Source of the DNA: Lates calcarifer
Lineage: Eukaryota > Chordata > Actinopteri > Centropomidae
Direction: 5' to 3'
Assembly (NCBI RefSeq): GCF_001640805.2
Contig: NC_066835.1
Location: 23,178,172-23,242,171 of the forward strand
DNA length: 64,000 nt
Shown here: one piece after another, positions 31,596 to 44,142 of the stretch
Layout of the letters: every line of letters starts with the position of its first letter
How positions within the stretch are numbered: the first letter of the stretch is position 1
Position numbers and translations under genes: made by a program
Notes under the pieces: model-generated
Databases searched by the model: none
Seen by the model: only the letters and a program-made list of their open reading frames with translations
Told to the model about the DNA's origin: nothing

Positions 31596-34305
31596 TCACT
31601 TTAATATAATTTCTTTTCCACAGAGTCTGACTGACTGACATTTCCTGCTCTCTTTCCAAAAATCACTGTCATCTGTTTCGTGTCCAGACGACTCCTCAGT
31701 CCTGCCCTCAGTCTCAGGTTGTACCAGTCTGTCTGGACCTGGGTTCCTGTCTGGTCCTGGTCCTCCACAGTCCTGTCCATCAGCTTCTGTTTCCATGTGT
31801 TGAGTTGAGCTGGTGGCGGGAGGCTCTGCCTCTCTGTTCTCCTCAGTTTGACTCTGATGAAGCTCTGACGACCCGCAACTGTCGAGTTTCTCCTTTGCAT
31901 GTCCTTCCATATGATTAGTCAGATTTCCTCTCCATGTAAATTTCCTACCACAAATTGAACATGTGAATGGTTCCTTCACAGCATGGATTCGCATGTGCTT
32001 AACTAATGTGCTATTTTGTCTGAATCTTGCGTTACAAACTGAACAGCTGAAAGTTTTTCCTTCTGAATGACACTTCATGTGAATAATCAAGCGATCTCTG
32101 CGACTGAAAATTTTATGACAAACCGAGCAGCTGGACGGTTTCTCTACTGTGTGACATTTCATGTGTCTTCTCAGATTTGACTTGAAGCCAAATGTTTTCC
32201 CACACTCAGAACAGATAAATGATGCTTTACCTCTGTTACATGCCTTAGTTTTCAAAGAGTTCCTGTCTGGTCCTGGTCCTCCACAGTCCTCTCCATCAAC
32301 TTCTGTTTCCATATGTTGAGTTGAGCTGCTGGCTGGAGGCTCTGCCTCTCTGTTCTCTTTAGTTTGACTCTGGTGAGACTTGGAGGATTCACCAGCACAC
32401 TTGTGTCTTCTCAATTGTGATTCCCAACCAAATATTTTGCTGCAAACTTTACAGCTGAATCGTTTGTCCCGTGTGTGACATGCCATGTGGTGTGTCAAAG
32501 TTACCTTTTGGGTAAATTTTTTGCCACAAACTGAGCAACTAAATGGTTTCTCTCCTGTGTGAATTCTCATATGAGTCTTCAGATTTGCCCTATAGCTAAA
32601 TATTCTACCACAATCAGAACAACTGAATGATTTTTTGCCATTCTTTAGTTGCTTACTGCCGACAGGAACTTCAGTCTCAGGTTGTAAATGGCCGTCTGGT
32701 CCTGGTCCTCCACAGTCCTCTCCGTTCTCCTCAGTCTGACTCTGATGAACCTCTGAGGACTCAACAACACACCTGTGGTTTTTGAGATGACAAAGCCGAG
32801 TGAATCCTTTGTTACAAACTCTACACCTGAATCGTTTTTCCCGTGTGACGTGTCATGTGGTCTGTCAAAGTTCCTTTATCAGCAAATTTGTTGCCACAAA
32901 CTGAACAACTAAATGGTTTCTCTCCTGTGTGGGTTTTCATGTGTCTTCTTAACACTGATTTCCGTTTAAATTGTTTACCACAGACTGAGCAACTACACTG
33001 TTTCTCCCTTGTGTGAGTTAACATGTGGTTTGTTAGAGCTGATTTCTGTCTACATTTTTTACCACAGACTGAGCAGCTATATGGTTTCTCTCCAGTATGA
33101 GTTTTCAGATGGTAGCGCAGGCCAGCCTTTGAAGTAAAACATTTACCACATAAAGAGCAACTGAGCTGTTTTTCTCTGGTGTGAGTTCTCGTTTGTGAAT
33201 TCTGATTTCCTTTCACTGTAAATGTTTTACTACAAACAGAGGAGTCTGTTGATTTTCTGTTGGGATCCTCCCAGTCTTCATCACTGTCCTCACTCTCAGG
33301 TTCAGGAAAGTCTGAATCCTCTGTGTCACTCTCTGGGTGTGGATCCCAGTCTGGATCCAACTTCCTGCCTGATTCTGATCCTCCACAGTCCTCTCCACCA
33401 GCACCTACTGGTCTTTGAATAAGACAGAGTTCCTCCTGTTCCTCTTTAATGTGGGGGGGCTCTGGGTCCTGCTGGTCCAGTCTGGAGCTCCACTCCTGCT
33501 GCTCAGAGGGAACCTCTTCTTTAGTCACCAACAGTTGTTGGACGTCTGCAGGACACACTGAAAAACACAAACACACAGAGGGAAACCATGAGTTTATGTG
33601 GAGGCCTTGACATGACAGTGTTAGATTTATATAGGATTTTATTATTATTATTGTCATGAAGTAACTTCATCTGTCACATATTAACTTCCTAGATAAACCA
33701 AATATGTACCACCCAGAGCTCTTGACTTAAAGTACAGTTTAAAATAAGAGCCACAATAACAACTTGTTTTTCAAAGATAGTTAGACAGATTTTTATGTTC
33801 AACTGATCATTGAGGGAAACTTAGGGTTTGTTGAAGAAAACCTGCAAATGAGCAGGTCAGGTTCATAGAACTAAAGTTACCACAGTAACTGACTGAGTTA
33901 AAGTTACCACAATAACTGACTGAGAACTAAAGTTACCACAGTAACTGACAGAGAGCTAAAGTTATCACAGTTGAAACCATATCCACTGAACATAATGAAA
34001 CTTTATAGCAGGAGCTAACTGCGGCTAACAAGCTGTGTATGGACGGTGTGGCTAATTTAGCTTAGCAGCTCCTCCATGCAACATTAGCAGAACAATAAAG
34101 ACATTTCCAGCAGCAGGAGAGAAAACTAACCTGATCCTGGCCGCTTTAAGTCGCTGTTTGAAACCAGATCCAGCAGTTTTCTGTTGCGGTCGATCTCCTT
34201 TTCATATTCAGATATTTTTCTCTCCAAATGTCCAAACAGATCTTTACGAACCGCAGTCAGCAGCCGCCGTTTGAACGAATCTTTAAGATCCTGAAATCTG
34301 GACAT
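31596..34305 (-). pseudogene. C2H2-ZNF gene broken by a 2-bp deletion
   Basis: Exon 1 34305-34131 and exon 2 from 33545, with the DVQQLLVTKEE head. The frame runs through one degenerate and four good fingers and stops at 32821 after DHMTRHTGKTIQV (299 residues). A shift of frame at about 32840 restores RFRCRVCNKGF and an open frame to 31596. That frame holds two capping fingers and about six classical ones (CSDCGRIFSYRANLKTH, CSECGKTFGFKSNLRRH and others) plus linkers with SSTQHMETE and DFWKESRK. The simplest explanation is loss of one CA from a CACACA run. A truncated four-finger protein is possible. Exon 1, intron and start of exon 2 are nearly the same as in the gene at 44143-45966. Confidence 0.8.
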
Positions 34306-34773
34306 TTTCCACAGATCGTAGAATCAAACAAGAAAAAACACTGGTGGTGGTTTTATCGTTATTTAGACCTGGCTGACATGTTTCCTCTGCTCCTGTAGCA
34401 AACACAACATCCATACGGGCTGCTGCTTCTTCTTCTGTGGTGTTTAACGCCACTCAGCTCCTCCATTGTCCCGACTACTAAACTTTTCCCATCAGGCCTG
34501 TTTCCCGCTGGAAGTTGATCGAGCTCCTTCTGTCCTGTTCACTCGTTCCTCACTCCAGTCTGTTCTTTATCTTGCTCTCGTGCCTAATCTTTGCATTTCC
34601 TCCGTCATGTCCGCTCTTTCTCAGCTTCATCTGCTGCAGTTGGATACATTTCATGTTGGAATCTCACCTCCTTCTCATTTTCTCTCACGGCTCTCTGTGT
34701 GTCCTGCACCTCCTGTTGTTCCCACAATACTCGTCCACTCTCTACTGCTCAGGACAGCTGCGTTCCGCCGAGA

Positions 34774-34824
34774 CCCGGAAGTGAAACACGACTTCCGGTA
34801 CACCATCGACCTTCAGAATAAAAG
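34774..34824 (-). promoter_or_regulatory. Promoter core with palindromic ETS-like pair (copy 2)
   Basis: Same arrangement as at 30614-30664, offset by 4160 bp like its gene. It lies upstream of the broken copy whose ATG is at 34305. Confidence 0.55.
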
Positions 34825-35436
34825 TAGACAGTCTTTTCTATAACAGTTCAACATGAAGCCAAATGGAGACAGAGGCTCAGGTTTTTAGAACCAGACATAT
34901 TCTAATGTGAGCGACACAAACACTGAACCTGCCTTTGAGAAACTCATGTTAATTGTAGACGAACTGAAGTTACTCAGTTGTCAGTTTATTAGGAACACCA
35001 AGCTAAAACTAAAATGGTCTGATTCAACAGTCCTGTTATTAACCCTCTTAGCTAGACCCTCATTGATATAAATAGGGTGGACAAAATAACAGAAACACCT
35101 GTCTGTATAACCATACAGTTCAGCAGCAGCACAAACTGCAGCCTCCATTGTGAAGCTGAACTCCTTTGAAACAAACACAAACTGAACATTAGAACCGTCA
35201 TGAAGGAGGATTCATTACAGGACATCACACTGGAGTAGTGAAATGAGGAAAAACCTAAATGATAGAATTGATCAGCAACAAGAAAATCAAAGTTTAGCTT
35301 TAGAAGTTCTTTACAATAAAAATTGATTCAGTGTCAGAGATTCTGTTTCAGTATTCATATTTAATATCAGTTAAAACACAAACAAGCACAGACACTAATG
35401 ATCAGTTTTATTTGATTACAATATGAACAAACAACA

Positions 35437-35712
35437 GGCGGCACGGTGGTGCAATGGTCAGCACTGTCACCTCACAGCAACAAGGCTCTGGGTTTGAGCC
35501 CCAGTTTGCTCTGGGCTTTTCTTTTCTCCAGGTTCCTCCCACAGTCAAACACATGCAGGTTAACTGCTGACTGGATCACCTGTAGCTGTGACAGTGAGTG
35601 TGAATGGTTGTTGGTCTCTATGTGTTGGCTCTGCGATGGACTGGTGATCTGTACAGGGTGAACCCCAACCCCCCCACCCCTTAACATATAAGCGGTATAG
35701 ATGATGGATGGA
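35437..35712 (+). mobile_element. tRNA-like SINE
   Basis: It starts GGCGGCACGGTGGTGCAATG with an A-box-like GGTGCAATGGTCAGCAC and a B-box-like GGGTTTGAGCCCC. It ends in GATGGATGGATG. The flanks ATGAACAAA (35423-35431 and 35712-35720) look like a target-site duplication. The body with TCCTCCCACAGTC, ACATGCAGGTTAA and TGCGATGGACTGG is a very common fish repeat. A part of it, with the same 3' flank, reappears at 46464-46640. Confidence 0.7.
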
Positions 35713-35933
35713 TGAACAAATAATTCCATAAAAACAAACTGATGACATTACACAGGTACGTCAGTCATTTCCAAGGAAAAATAAAATGTTGATAAGTGTT
35801 TGTCAGTGGCTCATTTCATCGTCATCTACATTTTTCATTCACACTCATGTTTCTGAACTCTTCTCCCACAAACACTGGAAATGATTCATCTCTCCTCTGT
35901 GGGAAGTGATATCTGACATTTCAGAGTTCTCAA

Positions 35934-38900
35934 CTACAACATTTTTCCCTGGTCTGGATTTTCAAATGAAGAATGTCCAGACTGTCTGTCTGGACCTGGG
36001 TTCCTGTCTGGTCCTGGTCCTCCACAGTCCTCTCTGTTCTCCTCAGTCTGACTCTGATGAAGCTCTGAGGACTGAGGTTTCTCTTCATCATCTTCACTCT
36101 TCACAGGGACAGGAGTGAAGGTGAACTTGGTGATATCAGCCTCCTCCAGCCCTTGAAGCTGCTCTCCCTCCTGACTGCTCCACACTTCCTCCTGTTCCTC
36201 TTTAATGTGGGGGGGCTCTGGGTCCTGGTTTTCCTCCCTCTCTATCTGTCGGTTCAGACTGACCTGTTTCCTGTCAGTACCACATGTTGGATCACTCTGA
36301 GAGACTTCCTCATGTTTCAGGGTCTTTCCAGAAGACTGTGAAATCTTGTCCTCAGTCTCAGGTTGTAAACGTCCACCTGGACCTGAGTTCCTGTCTGGTT
36401 CTGGTCGTTCACAGTCCTCTTCATCAGCACCTCCATGTTTAAACCCTTTGTTGCAGATAGATCCGCTGAGTGGTCTCTCTTCTGTGTGGACTCGCATGTG
36501 GATGTTCAGATTGCCCTTGTGGCTGAATATTTTCTCACACTCAGAACAGCCAAATAATTTCCTGTCAGTATTACAGTCACCATTTTTTGAATTTAAACCT
36601 GACTGCAGTTCCCTGGTCTCCTTCCAGTCTTCACTATCATTGGGTTCAGGTTGAGGAGAGTCTCTGGCCTTGTCCGTATGGGTTAGCATGTGTTTTCTCA
36701 GACCTGATTTATCACTCCAATTTTTACCACAAACTGAGCAACTAAATGGTGTCTCCCCTGTATGGGCTACCATGTGGTATGTTAGACTTTCTTTTTGTCT
36801 ATATTTTTTACCACAAACTGAGCAACTAAATGGTTTCTCCTCTGTGTGAGTTAACATGTGTTTTCTTAGAGTTGATTTAAGTGCACATTTTTTACCACAA
36901 ACTGAGCAACTAAATGGTTTCTCCCCTGTGTGAGTTAACATGTGTTTTGTTAGAGTTGATTTATGTGTACATTTTTTACCACAAACTGAACAACTAAATG
37001 GTTTCTCCCCTGTGTGAGTTAACATGTGTTTTGTTAGAGTTGATTTAAGTGTATATTTTTGACCACAAACTGAGCAACTGAATGGTTTCTCTCCAGTGTG
37101 GATTAACATGTGGTTTTTTAGAGTGTCTTTCCATCTAAATTTTTGACCGCAAGCTGAGCAACTAAATGGTTTCTCCCCTGTGTGGGTTAACATGTGGGAT
37201 GTTAGACTTCCTTTTTGTCTGAATTTTATACCACAAACTGAACAACTAAATGGTTTCTCTCCTGTGTGGGTTAACATGTGGGATGTTATATTTCCCCTGT
37301 GTTTAAACTTTTTACCACAAACTGAACAACTAAACGGTTTCTCTCCAGTATGGGTTAACATGTGTTTTTTCAAATTTGATTTATCGGCACATTTTTTACC
37401 ACAAACTGAGCAACTAAATGGTTTCTCTTCTGTGTGAGTTAACATGTGGGATGTTAGAGCTGATTTCTGTCTACATTTTTTACCACAAACTGAGCAGCTA
37501 TATGGTTTCTCTCCAGTATGCGTTTTCAAGTGGTAATTCAGACCAGAGTTTGTAGTAAAACATTTACCACAAACTGTGCAATTAAACAGTTTCTCTCCTG
37601 TGTGAATTTTCAGGTGGTAGTTCAGACCTGCTTTTTGTCTAAACCTTTTACCACAGAAAGAGCAACTAAAAGGCTTTTCTCCTGTGTGAGTTTTCATGTG
37701 TTCACTCAAACTCCCCTTCATGATCAGTGTTTTACTACAAACAGAGGAGTCTGTTGATTTTCTGTTGGGATCCTCCCAGTCTTCATCACTGTCCTCACTC
37801 TCAGGTTCAGGAAAGTCTGAATCCTCTGCATCACTCTCTAGGTGTGGATCCCAGTCTGGATCCAACTTCCTGTCTGATCCTCCACAGTCCTCTCCATCAG
37901 CACCTACTGGTCTTTGAATAAGACAGAGTTCCTCCTGTTCCTCTTTAATGTGGTGGGGCTCTGGGTCCTGCTGGTCCAGTCTGGAGCTCCTCTCCTGCTG
38001 CTCAGAGGGAACCTCTTCTTTAGTCACCAACAGCTGTTGGACGTCAGCAGGACACACTGAAAAACACAAACACACAGAGCAAAACCATGAGTTTATGTTG
38101 AAGCCAAACTGATGCAGTAATGTGTTGTGGAATCACGCAAAAATCAGTGACACAATATCTTTAAATATGAGGGGACACATTGCACACATTGTCAGCAGTG
38201 TAATGGTTCTGGAAATAAGCCCAAAAACCAACAAAACAAATGTCCACCATCTTGTATTGTGTTATATGAAGATGGAACTGCGATACCTCCTCCCTGCCCC
38301 CAACAGTAAAAGTACTCTGTCAAATGTACCATCACACAATAACAGATTATATCCACTAGATGGTGCCAGTGGAACTGTTTGTGCCACTGGCTTAAATCTT
38401 TCAGAAATTATTCTGCACTTTCGGATGTCTTTAACTTCTTAAATATTTGCCCTAAATGGTTGGATGTATTTTAAAACTCTGGGTTTGTTGAAGAAAACCT
38501 GCCAGTGAACAGGTCAGGTTCTGTGATGAAAAATTAATTCAAACCCAACTTAATCATTAAGATGTTACTTTGAAATGTTTGTGTTAAGTTTGAACTAAGA
38601 TACTCTTTCAAAAGAATATTAACAAGTGTGACGTGAAAAATACTTAACTAAACAAACTACTGTTATAACACATTCGTACTAAACAAACAAATGTGTTATA
38701 ACAAATTTGAAGAGCTAAAGCTAGACATAATGAAGAACATGAGGTGACTATACACTTTATATAACCCTTTTTATAATGCATAGTGGGCAGGTCAGGAAAT
38801 AAATAATAACATTTTGAGAAGTTAAACTACTGAATATGGACATAGTGGTTTCCTAAATATGGTCAGAAAGGGCCATTTTGAGAATGAGGATGAGCATTAT

Positions 38901-40502
38901 ACTGTATGAAATAATGATCCGGGAAGATCAACATCAGTCTGCTTTGCCTGCTTTATCCTGCTTCACTTCACTGATATTATTAATTGCTAATACTCAATAA
39001 ACATAATTTTGCAAGTTGGCATTTGCAATCCCGGGTGACCCAGCTCAGTGCAGGCTACGCCTGAACAATTTATTCAATCTAACGTAAACTGCGATTTGAA
39101 CTAATGCCATTATTTTCACAACAGAGAGTCAGTAGATGAGTCGTTACACTTTTTAACTTTACAGTTCAGATCATTATTGTCCCTCAAGGGAAAATTGATT
39201 TGCAATGGGTCAAAGAAAGACATAGATGCAACATAACACACAAAGGGATATGGGACACTCACAACAGTAAAAACAACCATAAAGATTTTTTTAAAAAAAA
39301 ATTTCTGTGCAAACCTTCATATAATGCTGCACAACCAGCTCTGGTCTTAAAATGACCAAACAACCAAACCAAACTGTGTTAGATATGTGATGAAAACAGA
39401 GCAGAGCGACAGCGTGAGGCAGGTGAGTTGCTCTGATTCTCTCTGCTCTGGTGTCAAGTAAGAGCTGTATTCTAGTCACAGGGACAGATACAGCTGAAGC
39501 AAAAACTACCGGTGACGACGAGTTAAAACTGACTGATAGTGTCAGCAGCCCAGCAGGAGCAGCCCGCCACAGGAAAATTACTGCAACTGATACTAAAGAG
39601 TTCAAAATATCCAGTTGAGCCAAGAAGTGGAGAGAGAAAGAAGAGAAAAAGCGAGACGCATTTTTAAAAGCATTTGAAAAATCACCACAGGCAGCAGTAT
39701 GACTGATGTAAAGTTACTGCAAAGAAGGCAAGAGAATGTAGAGCTACTGTTTGTTATGTGAGAATTGTTCTATAGGTCATTATGTGTTTGTTCTATATAA
39801 TTTATTGTTGGAATAAATACATTTTGGATTTGTGTATTTTTATTCTCATCCTTGAATTACTTCACAGAGCAGTTAATGTTTCAATGATCTCTTAAATGGT
39901 AATGATCCATCACCGAAGCTTGACTTAAAAAAATTATATTCACAAATCAAATCGCAATCTCTGTCAGAAGAATTGTAATTTGATTTTTTCCCACAATTTT
40001 TCAGCCCTATGGAATGAAGGGGACTTCCCCTGACCCAGATTTAAGAGTGACAAAAAAGTTCATAGAACTAAAGTTACCACAGTAACTGACTGAGAGCTAA
40101 AGTTACCACAGTAACTGACTGAGAACTAAAGTTACCACAGTAACTGACAGAGCTAAAGTTATCACAGTTGAAACCATATCCACTGAACATAATGAAACTT
40201 TATAGCAGGAGCTAGCTGCGGCTAACAAGCTGTGTATGGACGGTGTAGCTAATTTAGCTTAGCAGCTCCTCCATGCAGCATTAGCAGAACAATAAAGACA
40301 TTTCCAGCAGCAGGAGAGAAAACTAACCTGATCCTGGCCGCTTTAAGTCGCTGTTTGAAACCAGATCCAGCAGTTTTCTGTTGCGGTCGATCTCCTTTTC
40401 ATATTCAGATATTTTTCTCTCCAAATGTCCAAACAGATCTTTACGAACCGCAGTCAGCAGCCGCCGTTTGAACGAATCTTTAAGATCCTGAAATCTGGAC
40501 AT
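35934..40502 (-). CDS. C2H2 zinc-finger protein, 13 fingers, altered splice acceptor
   Basis: Predicted join(40502-40328, 38044-35934), 761 residues. Exon 1 is the family MSRFQDLKDSFKRRL form. At the usual exon 2 boundary the sister genes read CCTGCAG|ACGTC; here it is CCTGCTG|ACGTC, so the AG is lost (plus-strand base 38046). A TTTTTCAG 12 bp upstream would keep the frame and add four residues (VCPA). After the head come one degenerate and twelve classical fingers in a row (about residues 170-510), several with CGKKC in place of CGKKF. One further finger follows after a linker with EDWKETRELQSGLNS, then an eroded one. A second ADITKFTF head ends the frame without a following array. Intron 1 is enlarged by an insertion. 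Confidence 0.75.
38522..40057. mobile_element. 1.5-kb composite insertion in intron 1
   Basis: Sister introns join GCAGGTCAGGTTC directly to ATAGAACTAAAG; here about 1536 bp lies between, with GTTC on both sides. Inside, at 39170-39200 on the minus strand, is an L2-like tail (AATTTTCCCTTGAGGGAC). Near the right end TTTTTTCCCACAATTTTTCAGCCCT resembles a hAT-like terminus (CAGGGCTG type on the minus strand; fewer bases are exact). The frame at 39291-39623 is unrecognised. The insertion seems nested and old. Confidence 0.5.
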
Positions 40503-40970
40503 TTTCCACAGATCGTAGAATCAAACAAGAAAAAACACTGGTGGTGGTTTTATCGTTATTTAGACCTGGCTGACATGTTTCCTCTGCTCCTGTAGCAAAC
40601 ACAACATCCATACGGGCTGCTGCTTCTTCTTCTGTGGTGTTTAACGCCACTCAGCTCCTCCATTGTCCCGACTACTAAACTTTTCCCATCAGGCCTGTTT
40701 CCCGCTGGAAGTTGATCGAGCTCCTTCTGTCCTGTTCACTCGTTCCTCACTCCAGTCTGTTCTTTATCTTGCTCTCGTGCCTAATCTTTGCATTTCCTCC
40801 GTCATGTCCGCTCTTTCTCAGCTTCATCTGCTGCAGTTGGATACATTTCATGTTGGAATCTCACCTCCTTCTCATTTTCTCTCACGGCTCTCTGTGTGTC
40901 CTGCACCTCCTGTTGTTCCCACAATACTCGTCCACTCTCTACTGCTCAGGACAGCTGCGTTCCGCCGAGA

Positions 40971-41020
40971 CCCGGAAGTGAAACACGACTTCCGGTACAC
41001 CATCGACCTTCAGAATAAAA
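40971..41020 (-). promoter_or_regulatory. Promoter core with palindromic ETS-like pair (copy 3)
   Basis: CCCGGAAGTGAAACACGACT followed by TCCGG and the CTTCAGAATAAAAG block, about 470 bp upstream of the ATG at 40502. Confidence 0.55.
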
Positions 41021-41040
41021 GTAGACAGTCTTTTCTATAA

Positions 41041-41589
41041 CAGTTCAACATGAAGCCAAATGGAGACAGAGGCTCAGGTTTTTAGAAACAGACATATTCT
41101 AATGTGAGCGACACAAACACTGAACCTGCCTTTGAGAAACTCATGTTAATTGTAGACGAACTGAAGTTACTCCAAAGTGAATCAGGAGTATGCAGAAAGT
41201 ATTACACCAGACAAAGACTCATTCTTTCAGTATTAATTACTCAAACTTAATTTTTCAGAGGACATCAAAGAAAAGTTTTATTGTTGATGTTTGGTGGAGG
41301 GGGTCACATTTAAATGTCTTTTCACCACTGAACCACACAGATCTCAAAACACACGATCACCTCATGAGACATGAGAATGTTTTGGTTTTACTGCTTGTGT
41401 TAACTCCAGTGTTGAAGCTGATGTTCTTAGACTCCAGCTTACCCACGTGGTGGTCCCAGTGCAGATGTTTGCTGTTGTGTAAGCTGCAGCATGATGATAC
41501 AGTTGCATCTGCTCTGCCTCCTCATTAGAGATCACTGATGCCACAGAGTCTATCTGCTGTACATGAACATCATGTCTGGATAGCCTGTG
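41041..41589. other. Spacer, nothing recognised
   Basis: Past the first 130 bases shared with 34840-34970, the sequence has no family motif. The frame at 41190-41528 is not recognised. Confidence 0.35.
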
Positions 41590-42120
41590 TCCTCTATCCA
41601 CCAAACCCTCTCACTCTAATCTGCCTCACCCACAGCTAACTGACACCATCCCAGACATTTGCACTAATCTCAGAGCGGCTGGGAGAAAATGCCATAAAAC
41701 TAGTGACCTATCAATAACTCCTAGCTTCATTTTCATCCAGCATCAGATTCATTTCATGCCAAAACAAAATAAGCATTACTAGACACTAAGCCTGAAACAT
41801 TTCTCAGAGCTCCATCACCTCCTCGAGTCACAGACCTCTCAGCTGATATCTTTCCTCCTTCTTTACCCAAAACGTGGAGCCAGTTCTTTCCATTTATGTG
41901 TCATGATGAGGACAAACATCGTTATCCCATCCCATCCCTGCAAGGATCAGTGCTGGGACCCTTCTCTTTGTAACATACACTCCAATTATCCACTCGCATG
42001 GATTCTAGTATCACTGCTACGCTGACAACACCCAACTATACCTGTCGTTCCCACCAGATGACCCCACGGTCTCTGCGTGAGTCTTGGCTTGTCTCTCAGA
42101 CATTTCCACTTTCAAAATAA
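41590..42120 (+). mobile_element. LINE reverse-transcriptase fragment (decayed)
   Basis: Across frames the plus strand reads a GSVLGPF-like step (AGGATCAGTGCTGGGACCC), then HCYADNTQLYLSFPPDD, the YADD-like catalytic region of a non-LTR reverse transcriptase with D changed to N in this copy. Upstream, TSDLSI and RAAGRKCHK resemble the segment before the RT domain. Many stops are present. The clade is uncertain (L2- or Rex-like). Confidence 0.65.
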
Positions 42121-42390
42121 AAGTTCTAATCATTTATTGAAATGACAGGTACAGATGTCATTGGACAGATCTGTAATTTCAGTGAAGAAATAAACTCAAT
42201 TGTCAGTTTATTAGGAACACCAAGCTAAAACTAAAATGGTTTGATTCAACAGCCCTGTTATAACTGCAGCCTCCAACATGAAGCTGAATCAACTCCTCTG
42301 AAACAGTTTCAACACAAACTGAACATTAGAACCTTCATGAAGGAGAATTTATCACAGGACTGTTGGATCACACTGGATTAGTTTTAGAAA

Positions 42391-43145
42391 AGAGCTGTGA
42401 AATGAGGAAAATCTTTACAATAGAACTGATTGATGTTGAAAAACAAGATCAAATTTTATTTAACAATAAAAAATTAATCTGCCAAATATTCTGTGTCATA
42501 TCAGAGATGTTCTGTTTTAATGTTCCTATTTAATGTCAGTGAAGATGAACATTTAAAGAAACGCAGACACGAATGTTCAAGTTATATTTTTATTTGATTA
42601 AAATATGAAAAATAATTCCACAAAAAAAAACTGATCACATTTCATAGGCACTTCAATCTGCAGCTACAACATTAGAGGTTTAAAGGTGAAAAAACTAAAG
42701 TGTTGATAAAGTGTTTGTCAGTCGTTCAGTTCAGCTTCATTAAATTCAGTACAACACAAAGTCCAGAGAGGTAAGAAGGAGAAAAGCTAGCCATTTAAAA
42801 CAATCACATTGTTCATTAAAGATTTTCTGAGAGAAAGTCTGAGATGAAGGTCGTCTGTCAACGTGTCAAGTTTATCTTGTAAATGATTCCCAGCCCAGAG
42901 GACTCAGTAAGAAAATCCAGTTTCTCCAAACTCAGAACAGACTGTGGACCCTGAGGATGATACATCTAGATGATCTGCTATGATCGTGGTTAGAAACAGG
43001 ATGAAACATTTCACAGAGGTAGAGAGGAAGTTTATCAACATGAAATAATACAAGTTTCATGTTTTAGTTTTATTGTGGTCTGCAGAGGAACCACCAGGAC
43101 TCAGATCCATCTCCCTCTGTATTCTTAGTGAGGTTCATCCAATCA
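42391..43145. repeat. Duplicated 3'-flank block (copy 2)
   Basis: Counterpart of 25108-25838. It is followed at about 43280-43362 by a piece also found 3' of the broken gene (31420-31500). So the 3' flank here is a patchwork of two family flanks. Confidence 0.8.
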
Positions 43146-43339
43146 AATCTACAGGTGTATTCACTGTTCTCTGTGATGTTACAACAAAAGGATGGTTCAC
43201 TAATTCAGAATATCATTGAAAAAGGAATCATGTGAAATTGTGTCAGATGCTGCCCTCAGTACAACTTCATTTATTCTCACTCTGTTTCTGAATGACCAGC
43301 TCTTCTATCACAAACACTGCAGATGATTCATTTCTCCTG

Positions 43340-44142
43340 TGAGTGAAGTGAGATGTGGGGTTTCAGAATTCTCTTCACAACAACCATGTTGTTTCTCTGC
43401 AGTATGGCAAATCCAGACTGTCCGTCTGGACCTGAGTTCTTGCCTGGTCCTGGTCCTCTCTGTTCTCCTCAGTCTGACTCTGATGAAGCTCTAGGAACCT
43501 GCAACTGTAGTGTTTCTCCTTGTCTTTTGTCCTGTGCACATCAGAGGAACCTTCCACCACTGAAAGTCACACGATTAAACAAACAAACCTACTGAGGCAG
43601 CAGCATTCTAACAATTCTTTAGTTCCACTCAGTAAAATTACTGTTTTTATCAGTGGAGCCGGGTACACCATTCTTGCTCTATACCACACTGATTCCAATG
43701 ATTTTTCTCACTATCAATCATTTACACCCAAAAACAAGGAAGAGTAAGGCCCAGGTTCAAAAATCCTTTCAACTGTCAACATATTTTGTACATCACACAA
43801 AGACTATTTATCTGGCATATTTTCCACCAGACATTTCAGCCAGTGATGTCATGTAACAGACAACTACACATGATACCATCCAAAAGTTGGTTTCTCTCCT
43901 GTATGACTTCTCATGTGTCTCCTCCTCCTCCTCCTGTCTGGGAACCAAATTGACATTTCTAACCACCAACTGTAAAAGCAAACATGGGAAACATGGGAAA
44001 TATTTTTGAAATGTTTCATTACATTTGGAACAGCTCAGTTGTTCCTTGCTTTCTTCTGTGCTGAAGCTGTGATGACTCATCAAAAGACTTGAAGATTTTA
44101 GATTGTGTAGACCAGCTCAATCTTTGGTCGCAAATTCTACAA
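43340..44142 (-). pseudogene. Decayed 3' half of the 8-finger gene
   Basis: Downstream of the stop at 44143 the minus strand carries, in shifting frames, FSCRICDQRLSWSTQSK (a former capping finger), LSCSKCNETFQKYF (a finger start) and a stretch of head or linker ([14 protein letters not shown], 43375-43560). No continuous frame is left. These segments correspond to the second and third modules of the sister genes. Confidence 0.7.

Noticed and set aside
39291..39623. A 110-residue minus-strand frame inside the intron insertion, considered as a transposase
   Set aside because: It shows no catalytic or DNA-binding motif; only the terminal text of the insertion looks transposon-like.
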